From Diphasiastrum complanatum (lineage: Eukaryota > Streptophyta > Lycopodiopsida > Lycopodiales > Lycopodiaceae): DNA of 64,000 nucleotides. Position 1 is the stretch's first letter, and every line of letters starts with the position of its first letter. This document shows positions 1 to 11,914 of the stretch, piece after piece. The DNA lies in contig CM055110.1 of assembly GCA_029204225.1 (NCBI GenBank), positions 43,567,862-43,631,861 on the forward strand, written 5' to 3'. The position numbers and the translations under genes were made by a program. The notes below the pieces were generated by a model, which worked only from the letters and a program-made list of their open reading frames with translations, had not been told where the DNA came from and did not search any database.

Positions 1-103
1 ACTATCTTGCTTTTGCTGGTCTCACCTAAGCTTGTTGATGGAGCAAAACTGATCACAACAGGTTGGATAAATCATTTCCTGGAAGATCCCAAGCAGTGAG
101 AAA

Positions 104-2881
104 TCAGAATGCCAACACTCGATCCACTGTGGATCTGAGTAACAATTTTTTTGCATACCGATAGTGCCTTGCTAAATGAACTGATGGACTGATAACATCC
201 ACTGTTGTAAAAGTTTTGCCATTAGGCTGATTGCTTCCCCTAGATTTTGTCGAATTTTTGAGTAACAGATGATCTTCAGTTATGGTAGTAGGAAATGAAG
301 CTAATAGTTCTAAGCATCTCAGAGCTACTGAGATTCTTGCAACTAAAATGGTCCAAACCTTCTGCTCTTGAGCTCTCAAAACTGAAGCTAGAAAATTTTG
401 ACAGTCATGCTGATGTAGTAAAGGTCGATAGAAGGGATTTTCCAGGCTCTGCATGCATCTGAAAAACTTCTTCATATTTGAGCGAACAAACGTCTGGTTT
501 TTGCAGTCATCAGCTTCACAACTAATAAGACCATTTAGATTAGGCATCCTTGAACTGATAGTGACATTTGCGAGAGATATAAAAGCTGTGAGCAGGCTTG
601 GGTCTGTTACGCCTGATGCATATACAGTGGGATTTGGCTGGTATGGAACATATTGAGAACCATACTCAGACCATCTTTCAACAAGCTCCCACCAATCCTT
701 GCTCTGGCCCAATGCTCCTGAAGAAAAATCTTCCAATGCGGCCATTGTCTTTGGCAAAAAAGTTTGCCATCTATGAAAATCACAAACTTCGTAAGAAGTT
801 GTGTTTTGTGCAAGATGAATACAATCTGTTGTCCACACCTGTAAAAACCACCTAACTCCATCCTGTAAAAGGACGAGAGTTCCCAAGAGTCAGTCCATAA
901 TAGAGTAACCTGAAGAAAAAGCAGAACTAGCATTTGGCAAACAGGGTTTGATGAGAAAGTCGTGAGCAAAGGCCTTACGTTAAATGATGGAAATATTTTT
1001 GCTGAATCAAATGGGTTGTTATCAAGAATGAAACCTGTTAAGAGAAAACAAAACCAAGTGTTAGCACTTTGTACCCTCAATTTTGTATTTACCCAGACTT
1101 TCTATTGAACACTCACATAAGAAATATTTCATGAGCAAAACCTTGTGCTCGAAACATATATATCTTTGTCATACCATAATAAAGAAAAAGATTGTCATTT
1201 GAACGAGGCCCAAAAGAGGCAAACAACTGCTCTCCTTTTTTCAGGTGGCGCCTTGCCACAATTTCAAGTTTGCCATCCACTATGGGTTGTGATATCCAAT
1301 CTGCCTGCCAAATGGAAAAAAGCTTCATGACAGTTGGAAATCTCTTATGCTTGATTGACATTACTTTGGTTACAATAGACAAACCTATTCTGAGATTTCT
1401 TGATGGAAACTAACTAGAAAGGAAATTTTGAAAGAAATGCTTAGAACAATCCTTACTAACCTTATGCAATAGGAAATAAGAGCTTGGATTTGGACAAAGT
1501 AAACTAAGACCTAAACAGGTTTGTCGAGGCCTAGAGTAAATGCATAAATAACAGTAAGACAGAGGAGCCTAAGTTACTAGAATTCCGCAAGCAGGTTAAA
1601 TTAAGGAAGAAAGAATCAATACGGACCTGGTAGTGAAAGTGGTGATTGATCATGTCCATATAAGGCATCATAACATAATGAGAATATTTTTCATCATCTA
1701 GTACTGGTAATGTAAATGCTCTGCTGTGAATCATTGTGGCAGCCCATCCTGTTCATCAGATTTTAAAATGGATTAATAAGGCAAAATGTGCACTGCACTA
1801 AATCAAAACCATTCTTGGAAAGAAAATGTGAAGAAGCTCATCTATCTACATTCAAAACTGGTTCTGAATATGAACGATGTTAGTAAAATTCTATTTCGGA
1901 TAATGCTTACTATACTCCTTGAAGCTAGCCCACGCCACATCTTGCCTATCAAGTAAATGGTAGCTTTTTTTGATAGCTTGCCGTATTTGGATCAGTTCCC
2001 TTACTGCCGGCCACCACTGAACTTCTTCTAGTTCCTGTGACTTGACCGTCATACGATAATCGAAGACTTCACAAGCACATGCTATAAAAAACTACCTTGC
2101 AATCTGCTTGATATTCATTCATGACATGCATAAAACACACAAGCAAAAAGCAGAAAGCGAGCATACAGAAGTTACAAAACATACATTTGACTCCATGGTG
2201 ATTGGCGTTGGCATGTCTGTTGGAAGAATAGCAATGTATGGAGCCCATCTCGAGTTGTCTCCAAGGGCTCTAGAATGCAGACACAATCAAAGGAACCTAT
2301 ATCAGGCTTCAGCACACAAAAGGATGCCCAGGTGCATAGAACATATTGGCATAGTGCAAGCAAATTCACACAGAAAAGAGACATGAAGCTCCTAATCCAA
2401 TCGCACCACTAGTAAGCTTCCAGGTTCATCAGCTGCCAGCCTAAAACTAAAGGCATAGTGTAAAGAATTATCCTTCATATGCATTACTTTTCTCGCAGGA
2501 GTAGGGCTGCTGCTAGATCCCAGTCATCGACCTCTGTATCGCTTGAAGATTCATTGTCATACAGACCAGCAGCTAACTAGCAAATATATCACCAACACAA
2601 AATATTAAGTGCTGCAGCCTGTCTAAGCTATAATACTGAGAAGCCCAACCAACAACAACATACTGCCAAGCCCAGCAGTGGGGAAATAGCTCATCAAACA
2701 AATACTTAGGTACCTTTAAGATACAAAGTGTCTCCCCATGGTTGATATTTTCAGTAGCTACTATGCCCCGTACTAGACTGGTATGTCCCTCAGGAGAATA
2801 CTCGTCCTCTCCAGAAGCTATGTTGGTAATAGCAAGCTTTCCAGAAATTTTGAATTCGTGTTCGTTGCACCAATTCAAGAA
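104..2881 (-). CDS. Module 2: complete SET domain plus Rubisco-LSMT substrate-binding domain (spliced)
   Basis: Likely a protein-lysine (or histidine) N-methyltransferase of the SETD3/Rubisco-LSMT class, using S-adenosylmethionine. Exons read: 2881-2714 (FLNWC start; LVRGIVATENINHGE is the SET entry motif), 2576-2488 (DWDLAAALLLREK), 2269-2185 (DNSRWAPYIAILP), about 2081-1911, 1748-1627 (HSRAF then MDMINHH, carrying the SET Asn-His pair), 1304-1175 (KKGEQLFASFGPRSND, LYYG), 1034-979 (GFILDNNPFD) and 862-104 (substrate-binding domain, FPTTITEDHLLL, ending LLLRSTVDRVLAF and TGA at 106-104). Most junctions are clean GT-AG with matching phase. The acceptor near 2081-2090 does not phase cleanly with the donor at 2184 and remains unresolved. 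The Asn-His pair and the final SET tyrosine are present, so this module could be catalytic. The substrate cannot be told from sequence. Confidence 0.82.
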
Positions 2882-3017
2882 CTAAAGTTGACATCAGTAA
2901 ACCTGTCCTTAATCTGCCTTCATGATACAATCCCTATTTTTCTTGTGAACCAATCTACTAAGCTGAAGGTCATAGCAAGCTAAGGATGGTCAATGCATAT
3001 TCAGAAGACAATCTTAC

Positions 3018-3746
3018 CTTCTGTAGTGATTCAGAATTTTTGTCCTCTTTTTCTCTGAGAGAAGAAGACTCTTCAGATGTGTAAATGCCATTTTTATTCT
3101 TAGAGAATGACAGAACATGCTGGAAGATGACCTTTTGATACACCCGAAACTTCACTGCTAGGTGGTCATTGCCACTTAGTTCTTCAGTTTGCCACCGACA
3201 ATTTGGGCATGCCTGGTTTGTGTCATCATAATTAAGACCTTCTTGAGCTGCTGCATGTAACAAAAGGTTGTCTTCTTTTAAGTCAGTCGAGTAAGATCCC
3301 AAAATCAGGTTAATACGCTGTTGAATAGCTTGAGCAGCAAAGCTGAAAGCTTGTTTCAATAACAAAGCGCCACCCATTTCTAAAGAAACTGGTAGGTTCC
3401 AGACATTTATTGACAGACTATCATTGGCCAGCCTCAGCAACATAGTCTCCCAAAGAGTGCCTTCTTTGTTGTCAAAATCAGATGGTGAAAATTCCACCTC
3501 ATCAACCATGTTGGAGTTGGACAGTTTTATGAGCTCCTTAGCAGAATAGAGAGTTGCAATGGCACAAACAAGATGAGGATCAACATAGCCATTAGCTCCA
3601 ACAGATAGATCCTCCATTGAAGTTTCCAGTAACAAAGAATGTCTATGTCTTTTAAGTGTGTCAATTGCGTCATTTGCCACTTTGAAAGTTAGGTATCGGT
3701 TATTATTCACTGCTGAATATGCAGAAGAATACCAATCAACGAATTC
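3018..3746 (-). CDS. Module 1: Rubisco-LSMT-type substrate-binding exon
   Basis: A 243-codon exon open throughout, bounded by an acceptor (TTATGGCAG) and a donor (GTAAGAT). Near its end it carries YSTDLKEDNLLLHAAAQ followed by LAVKFRVYQKVI, the typical LSMT substrate-binding signature. It also shares GYVDPHLVCAIATL with the module 2 equivalent (GVTDPSLLTAFISL). It splices in phase 0 to the first exon of module 2, giving ESLQK then FLNWC. In single-module family members this domain is C-terminal, so finding it upstream of another SET start is the main evidence for a fused double module. An insertion with a CPNC motif sits between the EDNLLL and LAVKF motifs. Confidence 0.75.
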
Positions 3747-4299
3747 CTGCCATAAGAAATAAAAATGTCGTAAGGTAATCATCTGTCTATCCCTCAAAAT
3801 TGCAAGCAGCCAAGAAAAGACATTAAGAAATTTAAATCCAAAAACATATTCCTGTCACATTTATAGTGAGACGTTTTGGATCTTTAAGAGGAGTTTTTTT
3901 ATAAGAAAACAAAAGCATTATGTCGCAACAGGCTCTTGTGACAGTTTATAAAGTTTCAACTGATTTGTCATGCAGAATTAATAGAATTAAGATGCCCACT
4001 AGTGGTGATTGATGATTGAATATTCACATGCTTAGCTCTTAGTTTCACTTGGTGGGTCAGGTAGCTCGGTTTAGCATCGAGCTTGTTTGATCAGATTGTT
4101 ATCATCAGAGTTTTGCGACCATTGTTGATATTCCCATAAACTATGACTCTGCCTTGTTATTGCATCAGTATGTTTGCATGTTCCTCTCTATAATGTGTTC
4201 CATATGCTGGGCACAGCTTGGTATTTGCGAAAACAAATCTGATTTTTGACTTCTAATAGGTGAAAAACGTTCAAACCCTAATCTGAACCCAAAAAGCAC
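3747..4299. other. Intron sequence, no gene seen
   Basis: AT-rich sequence just upstream of the 3746 exon. I see no coding signature, repeat unit or transposon terminus. The short module 1 exon corresponding to 979-1034 was looked for here and not found. Confidence 0.5.
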
Positions 4300-4676
4300 C
4301 GATTACAGTTTTAACAAGCTGAAAATCCATGAATTTTTGCAGCAGTGAGGCATATCTGATGTAGGCAGGATCTGCGAGTTGCTACAGCTACAAACGGGCT
4401 GTACAAGTGAAAAATCTGCAAAAATCCACCAATCTGGACTCCAACAAAGGCAGCAACTGTATGCAGGCAACAGCAAGCTGTAAAACAACGTTTTCAAGGC
4501 AACAGTGGCTGCAAAAGGTGAGCTGGATAGCAGATTCACCAATTTCGAAATCACAGTAGGGTTCATAGCCCTCCACTCCAACCCACTCTTGGTCTCGTCT
4601 TCTTGTCGCTTTGATACCAAATGTCAGACTCTCTCTGAACTCTACTTATAAGCAACATAATAGCATACACCATAGT
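4300..4676 (-). mobile_element. LTR-retrotransposon remnant: leader, primer-binding site and LTR end
   Basis: Read on the minus strand, 4619-4605 gives TGGTATCAAAGCGAC, a primer-binding-site-like motif close to the TGGTATCAGAGC of other elements here. It follows an LTR-like end with a TATA-like TTATAAGTAGAG near 4650. The downstream leader runs to about 4300. The LTR is cut at about 4676, where the hAT-like repeat array begins. No gag or pol sequence is attached, so this is a 5' fragment. Confidence 0.5.
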
Positions 4677-5646
4677 TGCAGCGAATCGCGATTCGCCAGC
4701 TTCGCGATTCGGGAATCGCGATTTTGCAAATCGCGATTCGCTGCAGCGAATCGTGGACAGAATCGTAAAAAAAAAAAAAACCAAAAACCCGATTTTCGGC
4801 CTCCTCGCGCACAGAACCGCGCCAGCAGTGGAGGAGGCAAATTTCTTTTCTGAGAGCCGTGGGCGTCCAATCTTCGCAAGTGAATACTTGGCAGGCATCT
4901 ACTCGACGATACGGAGTTGGTGTGCACGGTGCCGGGTGGGTCTGAGCTTCGTGGAGAGCGAAACGACCAAATTTCGATATTTGGTAAGTGTAGGCTTGAT
5001 TTTTTGCAATTGTTGACATTGAGCTGTAGGCAACCAAATCGAGCGTAGTTTGGCTCTAGACCACCTTTCTTCACGCCCACAGTGATTTTTACAGCATCAG
5101 TTTCAGCCGTCATGACACACCTAGCGAGATTTGAACACCACATTCCAAATGCTTGTGTATTTTGGCCATTTCCACAGAATGGCTTGTTGGAAACCGAGTG
5201 AGGTGATGTCTGAGCCTAGAATGCATTTCCACATGCTTGCACAGACTCCTATGACCTCCGTTCCGCCCGTCTACGTCCGTATCACAAATTTCAATTTTCA
5301 TGCCCTGATTCCATACTTTTTAGGGTTTAGGCGTGGACCATCGTGCAAACATCTGCTAGGGGCGCGGTTTAGGCCCACACTGCACTCCTTTATGCCTGCA
5401 CGGACTCCGACGCTAACGTCAATCGCCTGTTATCCCTCATACAGAAATTATTCTATCCCACGCCCTAATCTCATGTTCTTCTTTGGCACTTGATATAATG
5501 TGTGAACTGGAATCGTTTTGATGTATGCTCTGGTATTTTGAGCTCTATTTGAGCTCGGTAATGTTGTTCAATGCAATGTATTTTTTTTTCTACTGAACGT
5601 TTGCCTGATTATTTGTTGTTTGCAGGTTTAGGGTCGTGTTGATACG
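4677..5646 (+). other. 5' region of the hAT element, with a CGATTCGC subterminal repeat array
   Basis: At 4680-4752 there is a dense array of direct and inverted copies of GCGATTCG/CGAATCGC. Ac-like hAT elements commonly carry such subterminal repeats, which are transposase binding sites. The remaining roughly 900 bases before the transposase start show no other coding signature and may hold promoter and leader. I could not define a terminal inverted repeat or an 8-base target duplication at either end. The 3' end of the element appears replaced by copia sequence. Confidence 0.45.
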
Positions 5647-8600
5647 ATGCCAGTGCGGGACCGAGGCCTTTGGGCCAAGGTTGAGCTTACCGACGGGGAT
5701 GGGGGCACACACCATGGCTCAGGCACCCGCAGATGGAGATGCTTGCATTGCGGTGGTCACTTCACGGGATCACTCACCAGGGTTAGGGCTCACTTGCTGC
5801 GGGTCAGAGGGCCAGATGGGCGGACATTGGGCATATCTGATTGCCCCAGGATTTCTGATGAGGATCTGCAGAGGTTGTCTACCATGTACGGGCCCGGTAC
5901 TGCATCACAGGGTTCTAGACAGGGACAGGCAGCAGGAGTAGCTACAGGTAGGCATGCAGGAGGGCTCACAGGCAGACAGGCAGGGCCTACCATGGATATT
6001 GGGCCCAGTACATCACGGGCTGGGCATGGTATAGCTGCAGGGCGTAGTACATCATGGGTTGGGCATGGTACAGGTGCAGGGCCCAGTACATCACGGGCAG
6101 AGCATGGTACAGCTACAGGGCCCAGTACAGCACGGGCAGAGCATGGTTCAGGTGCAAGGCCCAGTAGAGCACCTTCAGTTCCATCCGCAGCAGTAGCAGG
6201 ACCATCAGATGAGCATGTTGGTTCAGCAGCAGCGGGTGCTTCTCGACCCTCCTCCTCGGCAGCAGATGCACCACATGCTTCGGCAGATGTTGCCAGAGAG
6301 AGTGACACACCCACAGATCAGCCATCCGTTGGGCATGCCAGACCACGAGCACCATATACACAGCAGAGAGGGGTTAGGCCCAGGCAGCAGACCCTTGATC
6401 GATGTGGCTGGCAGAGAGAGCAGCAGGCCCGCTGCACTCGACTGTGTGGCCAGTTCTTTTACGAGTGCGGCATTGCCTTTGCTGTTGCTGACACTTGGGT
6501 GTTCAGGGAGTTCTGTGCACAGATGGCGGCCGTGGATGCTACATGGACACCTCCCAGGCGAGAGGCACTACGAGGCAGGTTGCTTCGTCAGGAGGAGGAG
6601 ACCATCACGCGGGAGTTGAGTTCCATTCGCTCAGCTTGGCAGCAGTAAGTAACTTGTCTTTGTAATCTCTTTGCATGTGTTTAGGATTTATTGGTGCCGT
6701 AAGTTTTGCATGTAGCTAATGGGTGTTTTGCGACAGGTATGGATGCACGATACTGAGCGATGGATGGACCGACATTCGTCGGCGATCCGTCATCAATGTC
6801 TTGGTTTCTTGCCCGCTTGGCAAGGTATTCCTACGTGGCGTGGATGCCACTCGAGGTGGTGACGCCATCACAGCCGATTTCATATGGGAGGTCATTAGAG
6901 ATGTTATTGCTGACATCGGAGAATGAGCACGTGGTTCAGGTTGTCACCGACAACGCCTCGAACTGCAAGCAGATGGGCGAGATTATGATGAGGGAGCACC
7001 CCAGCATTGTGTGGACACCCTGTGCTGCACATTGCATAGACTTGCTCATCCGTGACCTATGTAAGCTTCCATGGATCAGAGAGGTATAGTTTGTTCTATT
7101 TGCTATGCTTTCTTCCTTCGATGCTGCTAACCACGTCTCAACTACTGTCTAAACTTTTTTACTGGGTGTTTGTGTTGCAGATCACTTCTACGGCCATGCG
7201 CCTGGTCACTTTTGTCACCAGGAAGAGGCGTGTGTTGGCCCTGTTCCGCACCTTCTCCACCCTAAACCTGAAGAAGCCCGCACCCACACGCTTTGCGTTT
7301 TACTTCTTGGTGCTAGAGCGATTGGTGGTGGTGAAGGATGCATTGCGGCGGATGGTTTCCAGCATGGCCTTCCGGGACTTTACAGACCTCCCCCATTCGG
7401 CATTTTTCCAGTCCACTGTGTACGGCGACGAGTTCTGGAGAGCTACTGAGGAGATTAGTGGGATCCTACTACCCATTTACAGAGTGCTACGTCTGGTAGA
7501 CCGTGAGGGGTGCACCCTCGGTCTCATTTACGAGTTCATGGAGCGCATCGGCGAGGGGATTCTGTTGTCAGCCTTGGACGAGCATAGGTATGACTCTTTA
7601 GTGTCTAGTTTGTTGTTTCTCACTCGAGTCTGATGCGTTTCTTTTATGCTATGGTTTAGTGATTGTTGTAATTTGTCTGCTGCAGGAGGCGCGAGATCTC
7701 ACGCATCTGGGAGGCCAGATGGGACTACTTCCACCGACCCATCCACGCCGTAGCCCACATGTTACACGGCGCTCTACACGAGAGAGGGACGATCCGGAGC
7801 TGCACCGGGGATGGGTGGAGTACACGGAGCGCGTATGGCCCGGACCAGGTACGTGTGAGAAATCATTTGGTAGCAATGTTACTGCAGTATTGTACTCATT
7901 GGTAGTGTCTGAATTTGAGGGGTCTTACATGTGCCATGTTTTTCCTTTTGCCAATAGGTCCGATGCTGGCCAACATTGCAAGCCAACTGCTCGCATTTGA
8001 GCGCTTCCAGTTTCCTTTCGATGGAGAGCAGAGTCGGCGGAGGGAGGATCAGCTGAGGCTCGTTACATGGTGGTGCATCCACGGGCGTAGCACAGGTGAC
8101 CTGAGGCGATTGGCTGAGAGAGTCCTTGCACAGGACTGTTCTGCAGGAGCTTGTGAGCGGAATTGGAGCACCTGGGCCTTGTATCACACGCAGAAGAGGA
8201 ACAGGTTGTCCATCGAGCAGTGTAGGCGGTTGGTGTTTGTGAACACCAACGGCCGTATGCTGAGGCGCACACGAGGAGAGGGTCAGATGCTCGAGGTGAG
8301 TCACATCATCACCCCTTTTTTCTTGGTATGCTTTGGTGAATTGATTTGCTTTCAAAATATGCAGTGAGTTGCACAATACCTGCCTAACAACAATGTATTG
8401 TTTTTGGTTGCAGGTGGACCCCGACACTTGCTTGGTGGATTCTATAGCTGCTGCTCCTCGGGCACCACCCACACAGGAGGAGATGGATGATGAGATCCAT
8501 TCTGAGCTCTACAGACAGGCACAGGCTGACGCACGGGCTTTACGGCGGCAGAGGAGGACAGAGAGGCAGAGGGAGAGGGCTGAGGAGGGAGATGACGAGG

Positions 8601-8818
8601 TCTCGGAGGGTGGAGAGATGCTCGGGGCAGACTATGTGGAGGAGGAGGAGTGGGTTGAGGGAGATACAGAGGAGGACGAGGAGATGTGGGCGGAGGCACA
8701 GGGGGATGACCTAGCTGACCTGCTGGTGGACCCTGATGCAGAGATAGAGGAGGAGCCAGCCATTTCTGCACGTAGGCCTAGGGGGAGACCTAGAGGTTCT
8801 AGGAGGGGGGGGGGCTGA
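5647..8818 (+). pseudogene. hAT-family transposase gene (BED zinc finger, DUF659, hAT dimerisation), two frameshifts
   Basis: Six exons can be drawn: 5647-6644, 6737-7083, 7181-7587, 7686-about 7851, 7958-8295 and 8414-8818, with GT-AG boundaries. Exon 1 has a BED-type zinc finger (RWRCLHCGGHF, then two His). Exon 2 has the DUF659 core (GCTILSDGWTD, then VVQVVTDNASNC and TPCAAHCIDLL). Exon 5 has the C-terminal dimerisation region (LAERVLAQDCSAGACERNW, then KRNRL). The last exon is acidic and ends in RPRGRPRG, an AT-hook-like motif. Reading frame is lost once near 6920, just before the VVQVV motif, and once near 7775, before DDPELHRGW. The domain set is complete but this copy is probably inactive unless the shifts are sequencing errors. 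Confidence 0.85.
6001..6165 (+). repeat. 39-base coding minisatellite in the hAT transposase
   Basis: About four imperfect copies of a 39-base unit encode 13-residue repeats of the form GPSTSRAxHGxxx, lying between the BED finger and the DUF659 domain. The copies differ by substitutions but keep the frame. The segment is likely a disordered linker. Confidence 0.8.
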
Positions 8819-8889
8819 GTACTCTTTTTGTAGATAGGAGTGGAGCATCACAGGCAGTCGTCGGCCAGGCATCATCACAGTGGGTAGGG

Positions 8890-10426
8890 CCAAACTTGCT
8901 CTCAGTATCAGCTATTGCAAAGCAACACATGGTGGTGCAGTTTGATGAACAGCGGTGTCTCATCAAGAAAGAAAATGATGAAGCAGTCGCTGAGGGCATA
9001 CTTGTCGGGCGGTTGTATAAACTTCAAGCTCAGGTGGTGGATTATCATGCAAGTGTTGCGAATACTGAATTATTGAGTAAGTTATGGCACGAGAGGTATG
9101 GACATCTGAATTACAAAAGTCTAAGAGTCTTGAGGAGATTTAACATGGCTACAGGTCTACCTCAAGTCGTTTCTGATCACAAGGTTTGTGAAGGCTGTGT
9201 CTTAGGCAAGCATCATATAAAGAAATTTTTGCCTAGTACATTCAGGGCGAAAAATGTTCTAGAACTTGTTCATACAGATTTGTGTGGTCCTATGAAGACT
9301 CAGTCTTATGGGGGAGCAAGTTACTTTATGGTGTTTGTGGATGACTATTCTAGGAAGACATGGGACAGGTGGAGAAAGAAACAGATAAACAAATTAAGAT
9401 ACTTCGCTCGGACAAAGGGGGAGAGTATCTTTCTACGGAATTTCAGGTGTTTTGCAAGAATCATGGTATAAAGAGACAATTTGCAAATACGGACATGCCT
9501 CAACAAAATGGAGTTGCGGAAAGAAAGAACCGGTCCATAGTGGAAATTGCGAGGAGTATGCTCAAGAGTAAAAATCTTCCAAATATGTTTTGGGGTGAAG
9601 CAGTTAAGACGGCGGTTTATCTTTTGAATCGAAGTCCTACAAAGGTTGTAGAGAATCGAACTCCAGAGGAAGCTTACACGGGTCGAAAGCCAAATATAAG
9701 TCATTTGAGAGTGTTTGGAAGTATTGCTTATTCTCACATACCTAAGGATTCAAGAAGCAAATTGGATTCTAAGGCGACAAAATGTTTATTTCTTGGTTAT
9801 GATAATCAAGAGAAGGGATACAGGTTATATGACCTGGAGGGTAAGAAAATAATCATAAGTAGGGATGTAATCTTTGATGAGGAGGCAACTCATAAAGATA
9901 TAGAGATATATTTTGATATGGTAAGCGATTACTTAGATATGTCCATGGCACTTTGAGATTTGGTATTCTCTATGGTAGACAGGATGATTTGAAGTTACAG
10001 GGATATGTGGATGCTAATTGGGCTGGAGATGCGGAAGACCGAAGATCTACTACAGGTTATGTTTTTAGTCTTGGTTCTGGTGCTATCTCTTGGAGTTCAA
10101 AGAAGCAACATACTATTGCTTTATCATCAACAGAGGCAGAATATCGAGCTACTACGAGTGCAATATGTGAAGCAATATGGTTGCGAAGGATTCTACATGA
10201 TCTACATATGGTACAAGATTCACCTACGGTACTTCAATGTAACAATCAGAGTTGTATTAAATTGGCGATAAATCCAGTTTTTCACAGCAAGACAAAGCAT
10301 ATTGAAGTACAACAACACTTCATCAGAGAGAAAATTCAAAGTAATGAAGTGGAGCTTATCTATTGCCCTACGGAAGAGCAAGTTGCAGATATCTTTACCA
10401 AAGGTCTTGGCAAAGAAAATTTTTAG
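8890..10426 (+). pseudogene. Ty1/copia pol fragment: pre-integrase, integrase and RNase H, RT deleted
   Basis: The sequence enters at a pre-integrase motif (NLLSVSAIAKQ) and continues through the zinc-binding region and integrase core (VHTDLCGP, then NGVAERKNRS in another frame). A frameshift or deletion lies near 9355. At about 9945 the reading jumps from the end of integrase straight to RNase H (YVDANWAGD, STEAEYRA), so almost all of the reverse transcriptase is gone. The pol end (ADIFTKGL) is followed by a polypurine tract and LTR. Gag, protease and the 5' LTR are absent; the left edge abuts the hAT transposase gene. Confidence 0.88.
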
Positions 10427-10479
10427 AAGTTTAGAGAACTTCTAGGAGTAATAGATAACAAAGTAAACATTAAGGGGAG

Positions 10480-10680
10480 TGTTAGAAATTAATGTTTATT
10501 TGACACCCCTTAATGATAGTTTGGCCATGCCTGCGTGCTATTTTTAGGGGCCATTACGATTTATAGTAAGTCATATTTTAGGGTCATTACTATTAATAAT
10601 AAATTCGTTTTTTAGTTATGCATGTAGGTGGGTGCGATAACGTGCCCAATCATAAGAGTCCGATAGTTACTAGGATTCTT
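10480..10680 (+). mobile_element. 3' LTR (probable, right edge unclear) of the truncated copia
   Basis: The polypurine tract AAGGGGAG at 10472-10479 is immediately followed by TGTTAGAAATTAATG, the expected LTR start. The right end is placed only approximately, near ATCACCA at about 10690. No second LTR copy exists in the window for comparison. Confidence 0.6.
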
Positions 10681-10684
10681 GGGA

Positions 10685-11174
10685 TCACCATTTTTGTGTA
10701 TGGGATGGATGATGTTGGTGCACCAAGAAGGCTTGATTGAGTAGAGTGGCTAGGAGAGGTGATAGTAAATCCACAGCATGGATTAAAAGCTCGGAATCAA
10801 GGTCATCAATATCCCTGGCTTTATTGGTGTTCATTTTCTTGATGGCATTGTGGACCATATCAAAGGTGAAGAACGTAAACTCAGGAGGTCTAGGGGAAAT
10901 GGAAATAGGTGGATCGGTATCGATGGTATATAAAGCAGTGGCATACTCAGTCCAAATGCGCAAGTCATCAAGGAGCGGAGGTGGAGCACGGGGAATGAAC
11001 TCATGCCAAAATGCCCCTGTGGAAGAACTATAGAGAAGACCAATAAGTCGTCTCTCTTCCAGACTATCATAAGCCCGTTTCTTACGACGAAGTAAGCGGG
11101 TAAAGAAACGACGAGTGAGTTGCAACAGATGAGGGGTGTGTATGCGAGCATGTGTGACAAGGTGATTTTTAGAG
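10685..11174 (-). pseudogene. LINE-type (non-LTR) reverse transcriptase fragment
   Basis: A minus-strand reading of about 146 codons contains IKKMNTNKARDIDDLDSELL followed by LLATLLNQAFL. This matches the N-terminal part of plant LINE reverse transcriptases, where the usual motif is KAPGPDG. The glycine/proline motif is degenerate. Neither endonuclease nor the catalytic RT core is present; the fragment is cut by the copia LTR on one side and a gypsy LTR on the other. Confidence 0.65.
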
Positions 11175-11525
11175 ATCTAAACACCACAGTAGGGCAAACA
11201 CTAACTGATCCACCCAACCTTGCCTACTCCCTGATATGGAGCAAGCCCCCCCCTAGCCCAGTGTGAGGCCTGGTAGTATGCATACTGCCAAGTGTCGACC
11301 ACGTAGCTCTGACGTGGCCGACTGCACGTCGGGACCCAACGTGGGGCCCAATCCTGCTGGCAGGGTCCCTAGGCTGTGTTAGGCCCGCCATGGCTATGGA
11401 CCATGCAGAGGCACACTATTCACACTGTCTTGACTTGTTGGTCGTGTACGCTGGACACGACCCTGACTGTGGTATCTGACCTCCTGTGTTCTCTAGGGTT
11501 CGGCACTGGTTACGTGCTCGTAACA
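11175..11525 (-). mobile_element. Lone LTR of the gypsy B family
   Basis: About 350 bases match the LTRs at 16672-17029, 22530-22887 and 33904-34254 through CACCACAGTAGGGCAAACAC at one end to GCTCGTAACA at the other. Scattered substitutions make it clearly older than the B pair. No internal B-family sequence adjoins it, so it is a solo LTR or truncated copy. Confidence 0.8.
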
Positions 11526-11914
11526 CCCTGATGGTCTCGGAACACCGGAACAGTGGCAACTCAGCATTGGAGACCCAAGCGATATGAAGCAACCCGAAAT
11601 GACGGGGAACCTGAAGATCACCCAGACAAACAGTAGCTAGAACGGAGGCAATAACCCAAGCCATCAGGATATGCCAAGCCTGACAATGAGCAACAATCCA
11701 AGGAACAGATAGAGAGCCACAAGCATAATCATAGAGATATCCGCACCATAGGCGATCAGTAATATGGAAAAACCAGCACCAATCAACAGGTCCAAATGAA
11801 AACCAAGCTATACGTAATAACTAGGAATGCCATACATCCATAGCCGAAAATGAAGCAGTAGTGTGAGCAATAGGTCCAAATGAAATCCAATCAATACGTA
11901 ATAACCAGGAATGC

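Noticed and set aside
104-1080. Alternative frame at 607-1080 reading through 900-1080
   Set aside because: It spans an intron. The supported reading uses exons 1034-979 and 862-104, which carry the family motifs and matching phases.
2970-3797. Independent single-exon gene at 2970-3797
   Set aside because: The ends of this open frame lie beyond clear splice sites (3746 and 3018), and the content is an internal domain of a SET/LSMT protein.
5636-6361. Other-frame ORFs overlapping the hAT exon 1
   Set aside because: Long by chance, owing to the GC-rich repeated region; the BED finger lies in the 5647 frame.
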